35,993 nucleotides of DNA from Rhodobacter sp. (GTDB lineage: Bacteria > Pseudomonadota > Alphaproteobacteria > Rhodobacterales > Rhodobacteraceae). Shown one piece after another: positions 28,777-35,993 of the stretch; position 1 is the stretch's first letter; every line of letters begins with the position of its first letter. A program made the translations under genes and the position numbers. The notes below the pieces were generated by a model, which made no database searches, was not told where the DNA came from, and saw only the letters and a program-made list of their open reading frames with translations. Where the stretch lies: assembly GCA_022340385.1 (NCBI GenBank), contig JAJDOB010000022.1, forward strand, positions 1-35,993, read 5' to 3'.

Positions 28777-29504
28777 TCCGGGGCCACGCCACAGATGTCT
28801 GCAAGCTGGGCGGCCGCGTCCGCGACCATTGCCGCATCGCTGCCGCGAAATACGATGTTGGTGCCGAAATGACCGCCGATCGTGAACGGGTAAGAGCCGA
28901 TGGAAAGGTCCGGAAACGCCTGGGCCAGGCGCTTGAGCGGCGCCGCGATTTCACCCTCGGGCCGGTTCAGGCGTATGGTTTGGCTGATCAGGGGCGCGCC
29001 ACCGGTCAGCGTTGGCAGCAGGCCGGCCACCATCGCCTGAAAGATCGACGGCACCCCGGCCATGACATGCACGTTTTCGATGCTGAATCCAGGCGCGGCA
29101 GAGACCGGATTGTCGATCAGCACCGCACCGTCGGGAATGCGCGCCATGCGCAGCCGGGCCTCGTTCATCTCTATCCCGCGGGCATCGTAATGGGTTTGCA
29201 GGATGGTGCGGGCATCGGCGCGCACGTCGATATGGGCGTCAAAGGCAGCGGCAATGCAATCGGCGGTGATATCGTCATGGGTCGGACCGATCCCGCCCGA
29301 GGTGAAGACATGACCGAATGCGCCGCGAAGTGCGTTCACCGCGCCGACGATGGCGTCAGGATCGTCACTGACGACGCGCGCCTCCTTCAGGTCGATGCCG
29401 ACCCGCGAAAGCTCTCCCGCCAGATGGTGCATGTTTGCGTCGCGGGTGCGGCCCGACAGAATCTCATCGCCGATCACCAGCATCGCGGCGGTTGGGTTGG
29501 GCAT
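28773..29504 (-). CDS. Competence/damage-inducible protein A family (MoaB/CinA N-terminal domain)
   Basis: MPNPTAAMLVIGDEILSGRTRDANMHHLAGELSRVGIDLKEARVVSDDPDAIVGAVNAL...HVFTSGGIGPTHDDITADCIAAAF. ATGA overlap with the GNAT gene. Confidence 0.93.
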   Translation of the reverse strand: MPNPTAAMLVIGDEILSGRTRDANMHHLAGELSRVGIDLKEARVVSDDPDAIVGAVNALRGAFGHVFTSGGIGPTHDDITADCIAAAFDAHIDVRADARTILQTHYDARGIEMNEARLRMARIPDGAVLIDNPVSAAPGFSIENVHVMAGVPSIFQAMVAGLLPTLTGGAPLISQTIRLNRPEGEIAAPLKRLAQAFPDLSIGSYPFTIGGHFGTNIVFRGSDAAMVADAAAQLADICGVAPE

Positions 29505-29551
29505 CTCGTTCTCCAGTTGTCGGCAGGAAATCCCGAATTTTCCGGCCAAAG

Positions 29552-29563
29552 ATCTTCGAAGAT
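29552..29563. promoter_or_regulatory. Perfect 12 bp palindrome ATCTTCGAAGAT in the divergent cinA-like/sfsA intergenic region
   Basis: Read directly; flanked by further AA/TT complementarity after one mismatch. Confidence 0.4.
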
Positions 29564-29589
29564 TTTCGGGTTTGGTATAGGTGCGATAC

Positions 29590-30300
29590 ATGCGCTTTCA
29601 AACCCCCCTTGTGCCCGCCACGCTGATCCGCCGCTACAAGCGATTTCTGTCCGACGTCGTGCTGGAGGATGGCACCGGGGTGGTTGCACATTGCCCGAAC
29701 CCGGGTTCGATGATGGGGCTGGCGGATCCGGGTCTGCGCTGCTGGCTGGAACCCAATGACGATCCGAAGAAAAAGCTGAAGTTCGGCTGGCGGCTGGCCG
29801 AATTGCCGGATGGCACTTTTGTTGTCATCGACACCGGCGCCGCCAACAAGGTGGTGCAGGCGGCATTGCAGGCAGGGGCGATCCCGGAACTGGCGGCGTT
29901 TGACAAGATCCGCGCCGAGGTCAGATACGGCGCGTCGAGCCGGGTCGATTTCCTGCTGACCGGTGCCGGGTTGCCGGATGCCTATGTCGAGGTGAAAAGC
30001 GTGACATTGTGCCGACAGCCCGGTCTGGCCGAGTTTCCGGATGCGGTATCGGCGCGCGGCACCCGGCATCTGGGCGAGTTGTCGGACATGGTCGCGCAGG
30101 GCCATCGCGGGATCATGCTGTATCTGGTGCAACGCGGCGATTGCCGGCGTTTCGCGCTGGCCGCGGACATCGACCCGGCCTATGCCGCCGGGTTCGCGCG
30201 CGCCCGGGCCGCCGGGGTCGAAGTTCTGTGTTTCGCAACACGGATCGACCCGACGGGAATCGAATTCGGCGAAGCGGTGCGCGTCGATACCGCGCCCTGA
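29590..30300 (+). CDS. sfsA: DNA/RNA nuclease SfsA
   Basis: MRFQTPLVPATLIRRYKRFLSDVVLEDGTGVVAHCPNPGSMMGLADPG...SRVDFLLTGAGLPDAYVEVKSVTLCRQPGLAEFPDAVSARGTRHLGEL. Confidence 0.96.
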   Translation: MRFQTPLVPATLIRRYKRFLSDVVLEDGTGVVAHCPNPGSMMGLADPGLRCWLEPNDDPKKKLKFGWRLAELPDGTFVVIDTGAANKVVQAALQAGAIPELAAFDKIRAEVRYGASSRVDFLLTGAGLPDAYVEVKSVTLCRQPGLAEFPDAVSARGTRHLGELSDMVAQGHRGIMLYLVQRGDCRRFALAADIDPAYAAGFARARAAGVEVLCFATRIDPTGIEFGEAVRVDTAP

Positions 30301-30364
30301 CCCTCTGGTTCTTTGAACCTGCCTGACTTATGTAAGGCCAGACACGAAACGATGGAGCTGACCC

Positions 30365-31177
30365 GTGGACGAGCGCAACCGGGGACGATTGACCAAAGAC
30401 GGGATCCGAATTTACGAACCTGCGGATTTTGAAGGCATGCACAAGGCCGGGCGGCTGGCAGCGGAAATTCTGGATTCCATCGCGCCGCTGGTGACCGTTG
30501 GCCAGACCACCGCAGAGATCGACCGCGTGATCACCCAGATGGTCGATGACGCCGGCGCGAAATCGGCCACCATCGGGTACAAGGGCTATCAACACGGATC
30601 CTGCATTTCGGTGAACCATGTCGTGTGCCACGGCATTCCGGGCCCCAAGGTTCTGAAGGACGGCGATATCCTGAATGTCGACGTCACGGTGATTGTCGAT
30701 GGCTGGTATGGCGACACCAGCCGGATGTACGTGGCGGGCAAACTGAGCCGCAAGGCCGAACGGCTGATCGACGTCACCCATGACGCGCTGTTCAAGGGGA
30801 TCGAAGCGGTGAAGCCCGGCAATACCTTTGGCGATATCGGATTCGCGATCCAGAGCTTCGTCGAGGCGCAGCGCATGTCGGTGGTGCGCGATTTCTGCGG
30901 GCATGGGCTGGGTCGTGTGTTCCATGCCCCGCCCAATGTGCTGCACTACGGCCACCCGGGCACGGCGGCAGAACTGGAAGAGGGCATGTTCTTTACCATC
31001 GAGCCGATGGTCAATCTGGGCCGTCCCGAAACCAAGGTTCTGATGGATGACTGGACCGCGGTGACACGCGACAAGTCGCTGAGCGCGCAGTTTGAACATT
31101 CGGTGGGCGTGACGGCAGACGGGGTAGAGATTTTCACCCTGTCGCCCGCGGGCAGGTTTCACCCGACCTGGGCGTGA
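30365..31177 (+). CDS. map: Type I methionyl aminopeptidase
   Basis: GYKGYQHGSCISVNHVVCHGIPGPKVLKDGDILNVDVTVIVDGWYGDTSRMY, FCGHGLGRVFHAPPNVLHYG, FTIEPMVNLG. GTG start. Confidence 0.96.
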   Translation: MDERNRGRLTKDGIRIYEPADFEGMHKAGRLAAEILDSIAPLVTVGQTTAEIDRVITQMVDDAGAKSATIGYKGYQHGSCISVNHVVCHGIPGPKVLKDGDILNVDVTVIVDGWYGDTSRMYVAGKLSRKAERLIDVTHDALFKGIEAVKPGNTFGDIGFAIQSFVEAQRMSVVRDFCGHGLGRVFHAPPNVLHYGHPGTAAELEEGMFFTIEPMVNLGRPETKVLMDDWTAVTRDKSLSAQFEHSVGVTADGVEIFTLSPAGRFHPTWA

Positions 31178-31200
31178 CATCGGCAAGTTGATTTCGGACC

Positions 31201-31257
31201 GCCAAAGCAATTCGCGTTGGATGATGGCTTGTGTGTCAAGTCAGACGCGAAACGCTA
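31201..31257. repeat. Companion intergenic repeat, shorter form
   Basis: GCCAAAGCAATTCGCGTTGGATGATGGCTTGTGTGTCAAGTCAGACGCGAAACGCTA, matching both ends of 26244-26350 but lacking its ~48 bp middle. Confidence 0.75.
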
Positions 31258-31275
31258 TGGTGCAATCCGGCCGGC

Positions 31276-31296
31276 CGGCGGGTACGACACCCGCCG
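31276..31296. other. Strong hairpin between convergent genes
   Basis: CGGCGGGT-ACGAC-ACCCGCCG, perfect 8 bp stem and 5 nt loop; no T-tract. Confidence 0.55.
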
Positions 31297-31316
31297 TTAT
31301 CCGGGCCGGAAGTGGC

Positions 31317-31496
31317 CTATTCGGATCGCTTGTTTTCCCGGTCCTCTCGCCAGTGGCGCAATAGCGCCGGCTCATCACCGAACGAACTGATTATGTCACC
31401 GATGAAAACCGGCCGGGTCGCGCGCCCGGGGTCCGGCGCGGTGGCGACGGTCGTGTTCTGTAGTGGCAGCCAGAAATCGGCGAAAGCGGCAAACAT
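31317..31496 (-). CDS. Small hypothetical protein (59 aa)
   Basis: Manual translation: MFAAFADFWLPLQNTTVATAPDPGRATRPVFIGDIISSFGDEPALLRHWREDRENKRSE*. Starts 29 bp downstream of the same-strand HAD gene stop; below the length cutoff of the supplied track. Confidence 0.5.
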   Translation of the reverse strand: MFAAFADFWLPLQNTTVATAPDPGRATRPVFIGDIISSFGDEPALLRHWREDRENKRSE

Positions 31497-31525
31497 GGCG
31501 CATGATAGCCGAATTTCCGGAATCG

Positions 31526-32188
31526 CTAAAGCCCCAGCCGGTCAGGCAGATCGGACATGGCATGAAACACCTCTGCCCCCTCGGCGGCAAGCCGGGCGCC
31601 GTCGTCATGCTCGGCAAAGCCGAAACAGCGCATGCCGGCGCGGCGGGCAGCGATGCAGCCCGTGGGGCTGTCGTCGATCACGGCGCAATCTGCCGGGTCG
31701 ATGCCGAAATCCTGCGCTGCGGCAAGGAACAGGCCTGGGTCGGGCTTTGCGACGCCAAGGGCATGGGCGGAATACAGCCTGTCTTTCAGGCGCGCCTCGA
31801 TTCCCGGATGCTGGCCGAGCGTGATCGACATTTTCTTGAGGCTGCCGTTGGATCCGACGGCATAGGGGATGCCGGCTGTATCGAGCCGGTCGATGACGGT
31901 ATCGACTCCGTCGATCAGCGGCGTGCCGTTTGCCAGTGCTGCATGCATCTTCGGATAGAATTCCGCGACCCAATCGGGCGGAATATCAGCGCCCATGTCG
32001 GCGGCCTTTTCGGCGACGCCTGCCATCGTGCCACCGACGAACAGCCGCATGATATCGTCAAGTTGCAGGTGCAGTCCGCGCAGGGCCAGATCGTCGCGCA
32101 GCAACCGGTTGGTGATGGTTTCACTGTCCACCAGCACACCGTCGCAATCGAAGATCACCAGTTTGGGGCGGGTTCTCAGGGTGTGCAC
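31526..32188 (-). CDS. HAD family phosphatase (beta-phosphoglucomutase-like)
   Basis: PKLVIFDCDGVLVDSETITNRLL (motif I), AVGSNGSLKKM (motif II), KPDPGLFLAAAQDFG and CAVIDDSPTGCIAARRAGM. GTG start at 32188 most plausible. Confidence 0.92.
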   Translation of the reverse strand: MHTLRTRPKLVIFDCDGVLVDSETITNRLLRDDLALRGLHLQLDDIMRLFVGGTMAGVAEKAADMGADIPPDWVAEFYPKMHAALANGTPLIDGVDTVIDRLDTAGIPYAVGSNGSLKKMSITLGQHPGIEARLKDRLYSAHALGVAKPDPGLFLAAAQDFGIDPADCAVIDDSPTGCIAARRAGMRCFGFAEHDDGARLAAEGAEVFHAMSDLPDRLGL

Positions 32189-32751
32189 GCGGCGATCCTT
32201 TGCAATAGGGTAACATGGGTATCGCCATAACGGCGGCTGTCGCGGCGCGCAAAACCCGCGGGCGGGGTCTGCGGGGCGTTTTCCTCGCATACCACAAGCG
32301 CGTCCGGGGTCAGCCAGTCGTTGTCGGCCGCAGCGACAAGCGCGCGCATGCCAAGCCCCTTGCCATATGGCGGGTCAAGGAAGACGAGGCTGAATGGCGC
32401 GGTTTCGCAGGGGCCGAGTTCCCTGGCGTCGCGACGGATCAGCCGGGTCGTATCCTGCGCCTGCATCGCCCGGATGTTGTCACGGATCAGGGCATTCGCG
32501 ACCTTGCCGTCATCGACGAAGGTGACATGCGCCGCGCCGCGCGACAGCGCCTCCAGCCCAAGCGCCCCGGTCCCGGCGAACAGGTCGAGCACCCGGGCCC
32601 CCATGATCGGCGTGCCATAGGCGCCGCCGGTCAGGATATTGAACAGGCTTTCGCGCACCCGGTCAGAGGTGGGGCGCAAATGCGCCCCGGCATCGCCCTT
32701 GCCGATCTCTGCCAGTTTCAGCCCGCGCCGTGCCCCCGAAATGATGCGCAT
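32176..32751 (-). CDS. rsmD: 16S rRNA (guanine(966)-N(2))-methyltransferase
   Basis: MRIISGARRGLKL...LRPTSDRVRESLFNILTGG, VLDLFAGTGALGLEALSRGAAHVTFVDDG, LVFLDPPYGKGLG (DPPY). Confidence 0.96.
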   Translation of the reverse strand: MRIISGARRGLKLAEIGKGDAGAHLRPTSDRVRESLFNILTGGAYGTPIMGARVLDLFAGTGALGLEALSRGAAHVTFVDDGKVANALIRDNIRAMQAQDTTRLIRRDARELGPCETAPFSLVFLDPPYGKGLGMRALVAAADNDWLTPDALVVCEENAPQTPPAGFARRDSRRYGDTHVTLLQRIAACTP

Positions 32752-32832
32752 CACAGCGCGATCCGAAAACCGGGGCCGGGTTTCCGCGCTGACGTGTGGA
32801 AACGTGAAATGCGACCGGCTGACACGACTGCC

Positions 32833-34038
32833 CTATCCGCGCAGCAGCGGCTTCAGGTCTGCATCGGTATCGGCGATGCGGGCCGGATCGGGCGATTTGC
32901 CCATTTCGATCAGGCGCTTGCCGACCATGTAGGCGCGCGCGTCATTCATCGCATCGACGGCCAGCAATGTATCGCCCCGAAAATACCAGAACGACACAGC
33001 ATCGCCGCCGCCACGCGTGACGATGCGGTCATATCCGGTGTTCAGGCCCGCGATTTGCAGTTTGGTGTCATACTGGTCTGACCAGAACCACGGCAACGGC
33101 ACGTAATCCTTTTCCGCACCCAGCATGTTTTCGGCGACGCATTCGGCCTGGTCGATGGCGTTCTGTACGCTTTCCAGGCGAATCCGGTTTCCCTTGTAGG
33201 GAAATGACGCACAATCGCCGGCCGACCAGATCGACGCATCGGACGTGCGTCCGCGGGCATCGACCCTGATGCCGTTCGCAAGCTCCAGACCGGCAAGGTC
33301 GGCCAGGGCGGTGGCCGGCGTGATGCCGATCCCGACAATCACCAGATCGACCTGAATTTCGCTGCCGTCCGACAATGTCGCGCCGGTCACATCGCCGTCG
33401 CCGTTCAGGTGTTGCAGCCCGATATGTTCGCGGATGTCCACGCCATGACCCCGGTGCAGGGCGCGGAAATAGTCAGAGGTTTCGGGCGCTGCGACACGCT
33501 GTAGAATCCGCTCTGCCATTTCGATCAGCGTCACCTTCATGCCGCGCAGGGCGGCGACCGCCGCCGCCTCCAGCCCGATATAGCCGCCGCCGACGATCAG
33601 CACCCGGCCGCCCTCGACGAACGCGGGCGCCATCGCGTCGACGTCGGCCAGGGTTCGCACGGTGTGCACCCCGCCCAGCGTGCCGCCGATCGCGGCGGGA
33701 AGCGCGCGCGGGACCGATCCGGTGGTCAGCGCCAACTGATCATAGGGAATCGCGCGATCATTGACGATCACCTGCTTGCCGGCGCGGTCAAGCGACACCG
33801 CCGTATGGCTGGTCAACAGGGTGATATCGTTGTCCGCGTAGAAGCTTTCGGGACGCAGGTACAGGCGTTCGAGATCAATCTCGCCCAGCAGGTATTTCTT
33901 TGACAACGGTGGCCGCTGATAGGGCGGCACCGGTTCTTCTCCGATCAGGGTAATCGCCCCGTCATGGCCAAGGTTGCGCAGCTTGGCGACCAGCGAAGAC
34001 CCGGCCTGACCGGCCCCGACAACGACGATATTGCTCAT
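32833..34038 (-). CDS. NAD(P)/FAD-dependent oxidoreductase, ferredoxin/rhodocoxin reductase-like
   Basis: MSNIVVVGAGQAGSSLVAKLRNLGHDGAITLIGEEPVPPYQRPPLSKKYLLGE; VLIVGGGYIGLEAAAVAALRGMKVTLIEMAERIL; IWSAGDCASFP. Confidence 0.93.
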   Translation of the reverse strand: MSNIVVVGAGQAGSSLVAKLRNLGHDGAITLIGEEPVPPYQRPPLSKKYLLGEIDLERLYLRPESFYADNDITLLTSHTAVSLDRAGKQVIVNDRAIPYDQLALTTGSVPRALPAAIGGTLGGVHTVRTLADVDAMAPAFVEGGRVLIVGGGYIGLEAAAVAALRGMKVTLIEMAERILQRVAAPETSDYFRALHRGHGVDIREHIGLQHLNGDGDVTGATLSDGSEIQVDLVIVGIGITPATALADLAGLELANGIRVDARGRTSDASIWSAGDCASFPYKGNRIRLESVQNAIDQAECVAENMLGAEKDYVPLPWFWSDQYDTKLQIAGLNTGYDRIVTRGGGDAVSFWYFRGDTLLAVDAMNDARAYMVGKRLIEMGKSPDPARIADTDADLKPLLRG

Positions 34039-34123
34039 TTCATCTGCTCCCGCACTGGTCGCGCCCGTCCAACTCACCTATATCGTCGGGCAGGTGAAAC
34101 GCAACAAATGAACAGGGACGAAC

Positions 34124-34609
34124 ATGACAATTACAGTCGGAGAGAAATTCCCGAACGCGCAGCTGATGACCCTGGGGGCGAATGGTCCCGAGGCCGTCGA
34201 TCTTGGCGAACGCCTGGCCGGGCGCAAGGTGATCGTCTTTGGATTGCCGGGTGCATATACCGGGCCCTGCTCGACAACCCATATCCCCAGCTTCATGCGC
34301 ACGGCCAAGGCGTTCGGCGACAAGGGCGTCGAGGAAATCATCTGCGTCGCGGTCAACGACCCCTTCGTTCTGAACGCATGGGGCGAAAGCACTGGCGCGA
34401 CGGCGGCGGGTATCACCATACTGGGCGATTCCGAGGGCAAGCTGACCCATGCGCTGAAGATGGAGTTTTCCGCGCCACATCTGGGTCTGATCGGGCGCTC
34501 GAACCGTTATGCGGTGGTTCTGGACGACGGAGTCATCACCCACGCCAACATCGACAAGCCGGGCGAATGCGATATTTCGACCGGCGAAGCATTGCTGGCC
34601 GCGCTGTAG
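34124..34609 (+). CDS. Peroxiredoxin (Prx5-like), copy 1
   Basis: 161 aa; VIVFGLPGAYTGPCSTTHIPSFMRTAKAFGDKGVEEIICVAVNDPFVLNAWG (PxxxTxxC). Confidence 0.95.
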   Translation: MTITVGEKFPNAQLMTLGANGPEAVDLGERLAGRKVIVFGLPGAYTGPCSTTHIPSFMRTAKAFGDKGVEEIICVAVNDPFVLNAWGESTGATAAGITILGDSEGKLTHALKMEFSAPHLGLIGRSNRYAVVLDDGVITHANIDKPGECDISTGEALLAAL

Positions 34610-34627
34610 GGTCTGATGGGATCGAAC

Positions 34628-35110
34628 ATGATCAAGACGGGCGATATGCTGCCGGATGCAAGATTGATCCGGATGGGGCCGGACGGCCCCGAAGACGTGG
34701 ACCTGCGCGACAAGCTGGCCGGGCGCAAGGTGGTGATTTTCGGCCTGCCCGGCGCGTTTACCCCGACCTGCGATTCCGCCCATCTGCCCAGTTTTATCCG
34801 AACCGCAGGGGCGTTTGCGCAAAAGGGCGTGGACGAGATCATCTGCGTTTCGGTCAACGATGCGCATGTGATGCGCTACTGGGGTCGCCAATCGGGCGCC
34901 ATCGACGCCGGCATCACCATGCTGGCGGACGCCGATTCCAGTTTCACCAAGGCCATCGGGCTGGAATTCTCGGTGCCCAAGGTCGGGTTCTTCGACCGCT
35001 CGCGCCGCTATGCGATGCTGGTCGAGGACGGCGCGGTGCGCGTGTTGCATCTGGAAAAGCCGGGTGAATGCAGCATTTCCACCGGCGAGGAGTTGCTGGA
35101 GGCGATCTGA
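34628..35110 (+). CDS. Peroxiredoxin (Prx5-like), copy 2
   Basis: MIKTGDMLPDARLIRMGPDGPEDVDLRDKLAGRKVVIFGLPGAFTPTCDSAHLPSFIRTAGAFAQKGVDEIICVSVNDAHVMRYWG. Confidence 0.95.
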   Translation: MIKTGDMLPDARLIRMGPDGPEDVDLRDKLAGRKVVIFGLPGAFTPTCDSAHLPSFIRTAGAFAQKGVDEIICVSVNDAHVMRYWGRQSGAIDAGITMLADADSSFTKAIGLEFSVPKVGFFDRSRRYAMLVEDGAVRVLHLEKPGECSISTGEELLEAI

Positions 35111-35159
35111 CTTCAGGCCAATCCGGTTGGGCGCGTCCGCGCACGCCGGGCAAAACCGA

Positions 35160-35192
35160 CCGGCGACGCGTCACCTCAGGGCGTGTCGCCGG
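35160..35192 (+). terminator. Hairpin downstream of the second peroxiredoxin gene (possible terminator)
   Basis: CCGGCGACGCG-TCACCTCAGGG-CGTGTCGCCGG: 11 bp stem with one G-T wobble; T-tract absent. Confidence 0.45.
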
Positions 35193-35226
35193 TTGCATTC
35201 GTCAGGTGTTTCCGGCGCTGATTGAT

Positions 35227-35242
35227 GGCCCCGCAAGGGGCC
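35227..35242 (-). terminator. Hairpin immediately downstream of the PCD gene (possible terminator)
   Basis: GGCCCC-GCAA-GGGGCC, 6 bp GC-only stem next to the stop at 35245; no T-tract. Confidence 0.4.
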
Positions 35243-35244
35243 GG

Positions 35245-35541
35245 TCACCGCGCCAATGCGTCCATTTTGCGCGCCAGTTTGATGTCTTTCTGTGTCAGGC
35301 CATTTGCGTCATGGCTTGTCAGCGTGACACTCACCGTCTTGTAGACGTTGGACCATTCCGGGTGGTGATTCCATTTCTCGGCCCAAAGCGCGGTGCGGGT
35401 CATGAACCCGAAAGCCTCGACGAAATTGGCGAACTGGTAGGTTTTGGTGATTGCGTCACGCACCCTGTCCAGTTGCCAGCCATTCGCCAGCACTTCGGCC
35501 AGGTCACCGTCGCGTTCGGCTGGGGTCAGTCTGTCGGTCAT
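35245..35541 (-). CDS. 4a-hydroxytetrahydrobiopterin dehydratase (pterin-4-alpha-carbinolamine dehydratase)
   Basis: [107 protein letters not shown] is the PCD signature. Confidence 0.96.
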   Translation of the reverse strand: MTDRLTPAERDGDLAEVLANGWQLDRVRDAITKTYQFANFVEAFGFMTRTALWAEKWNHHPEWSNVYKTVSVTLTSHDANGLTQKDIKLARKMDALAR

Positions 35542-35993
35542 TCGTCCTCCGATAGTGTCTTGCGGAACGGGCCGTAGCTGGTCATCACTTCGATTTCCTC
35601 GTCCACAGCGGCGCGTTCGGCCTGCAGGAAATGTTCGACGGCATCGCGAAACCCCGGATCGGCGATCCAGTGAAGCGAATGGCATTGCACCGGCAGGTAG
35701 CCGCGCGCCAGTTTGTGGGCGCCCTGCGCGCCCGCCTCGACCCGGTGCAATCCGTGGCGGATCGCATGGTCGATGGCGCGATAATAGCACAATTCGAAAT
35801 GCAGGCAGGGATGATCCTCGACACAGCCCCAATAGCGCCCGTACAGCGTATCGCGCCCGATGAAGTTCAGCGCGCCGGCTACGTATTGCCCGTCGCGCCG
35901 CGCCAGAACCAGCAGGATATCGTCGCGCAGGGTTTCATGGGCGTCATCAAAGAAGGCGCGTGTCAGGTAGGGCGAACCCCATTTGCGCGCGCC
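35538..35993 (-). CDS. GNAT-like DUF482 (peptidoglycan biosynthesis/recognition-type) protein, truncated by window edge
   Basis: Manual translation, open to the edge: [127 protein letters not shown] overlap with the PCD gene. Confidence 0.88.
   Translation of the reverse strand, partial: GARKWGSPYLTRAFFDDAHETLRDDILLVLARRDGQYVAGALNFIGRDTLYGRYWGCVEDHPCLHFELCYYRAIDHAIRHGLHRVEAGAQGAHKLARGYLPVQCHSLHWIADPGFRDAVEHFLQAERAAVDEEIEVMTSYGPFRKTLSEDE

Overview
The window looks like a high-GC alphaproteobacterial chromosome segment, probably Rhodobacteraceae-like (an impression from protein sequences, not tested). It is mostly densely packed core and housekeeping genes. Recognisable blocks: a truncated PLP-dependent cysteine synthase-like gene at the left edge; formaldehyde detoxification genes (class III alcohol dehydrogenase and S-formylglutathione hydrolase) about 7.3 kb apart; a GNAT/NYN-LOTUS gene pair; MFS and AEC transporters; TetR; an MbfA-type ferritin/VIT1 protein with an Irr-box-like palindrome upstream; an RTX protein with an unusual N-terminus; an Anp1/GT62-like glycosyltransferase coupled to fghA; zapE, thpR, folC, accD, CPBP protease; ilvD; fadH; LysR; OmpA; cinA-like; sfsA; map; rsmD; a ferredoxin reductase-like flavoprotein; tandem peroxiredoxins; a PCD; and a truncated DUF482-type protein at the right edge. 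I did not find a clearly new multi-gene system. The strongest anomalies are: (1) an in-frame amber codon at 19953-19955 splitting an otherwise intact ilvD; (2) a ~105 bp interspersed repeat with CTAGAGCG/CGCTCTAG ends in two copies, one of which supplies the stop codon of the TetR gene, plus a companion repeat with a possible deletion derivative; (3) a perfect TTAGAA-N3-TTCTAA palindrome before mbfA; (4) a bacterial Anp1-like glycosyltransferase coupled to fghA; (5) a scrambled I78 inhibitor remnant; and (6) a 59-codon small ORF below the cutoff of the supplied ORF track. No rRNA, CRISPR or convincing tRNA was seen.
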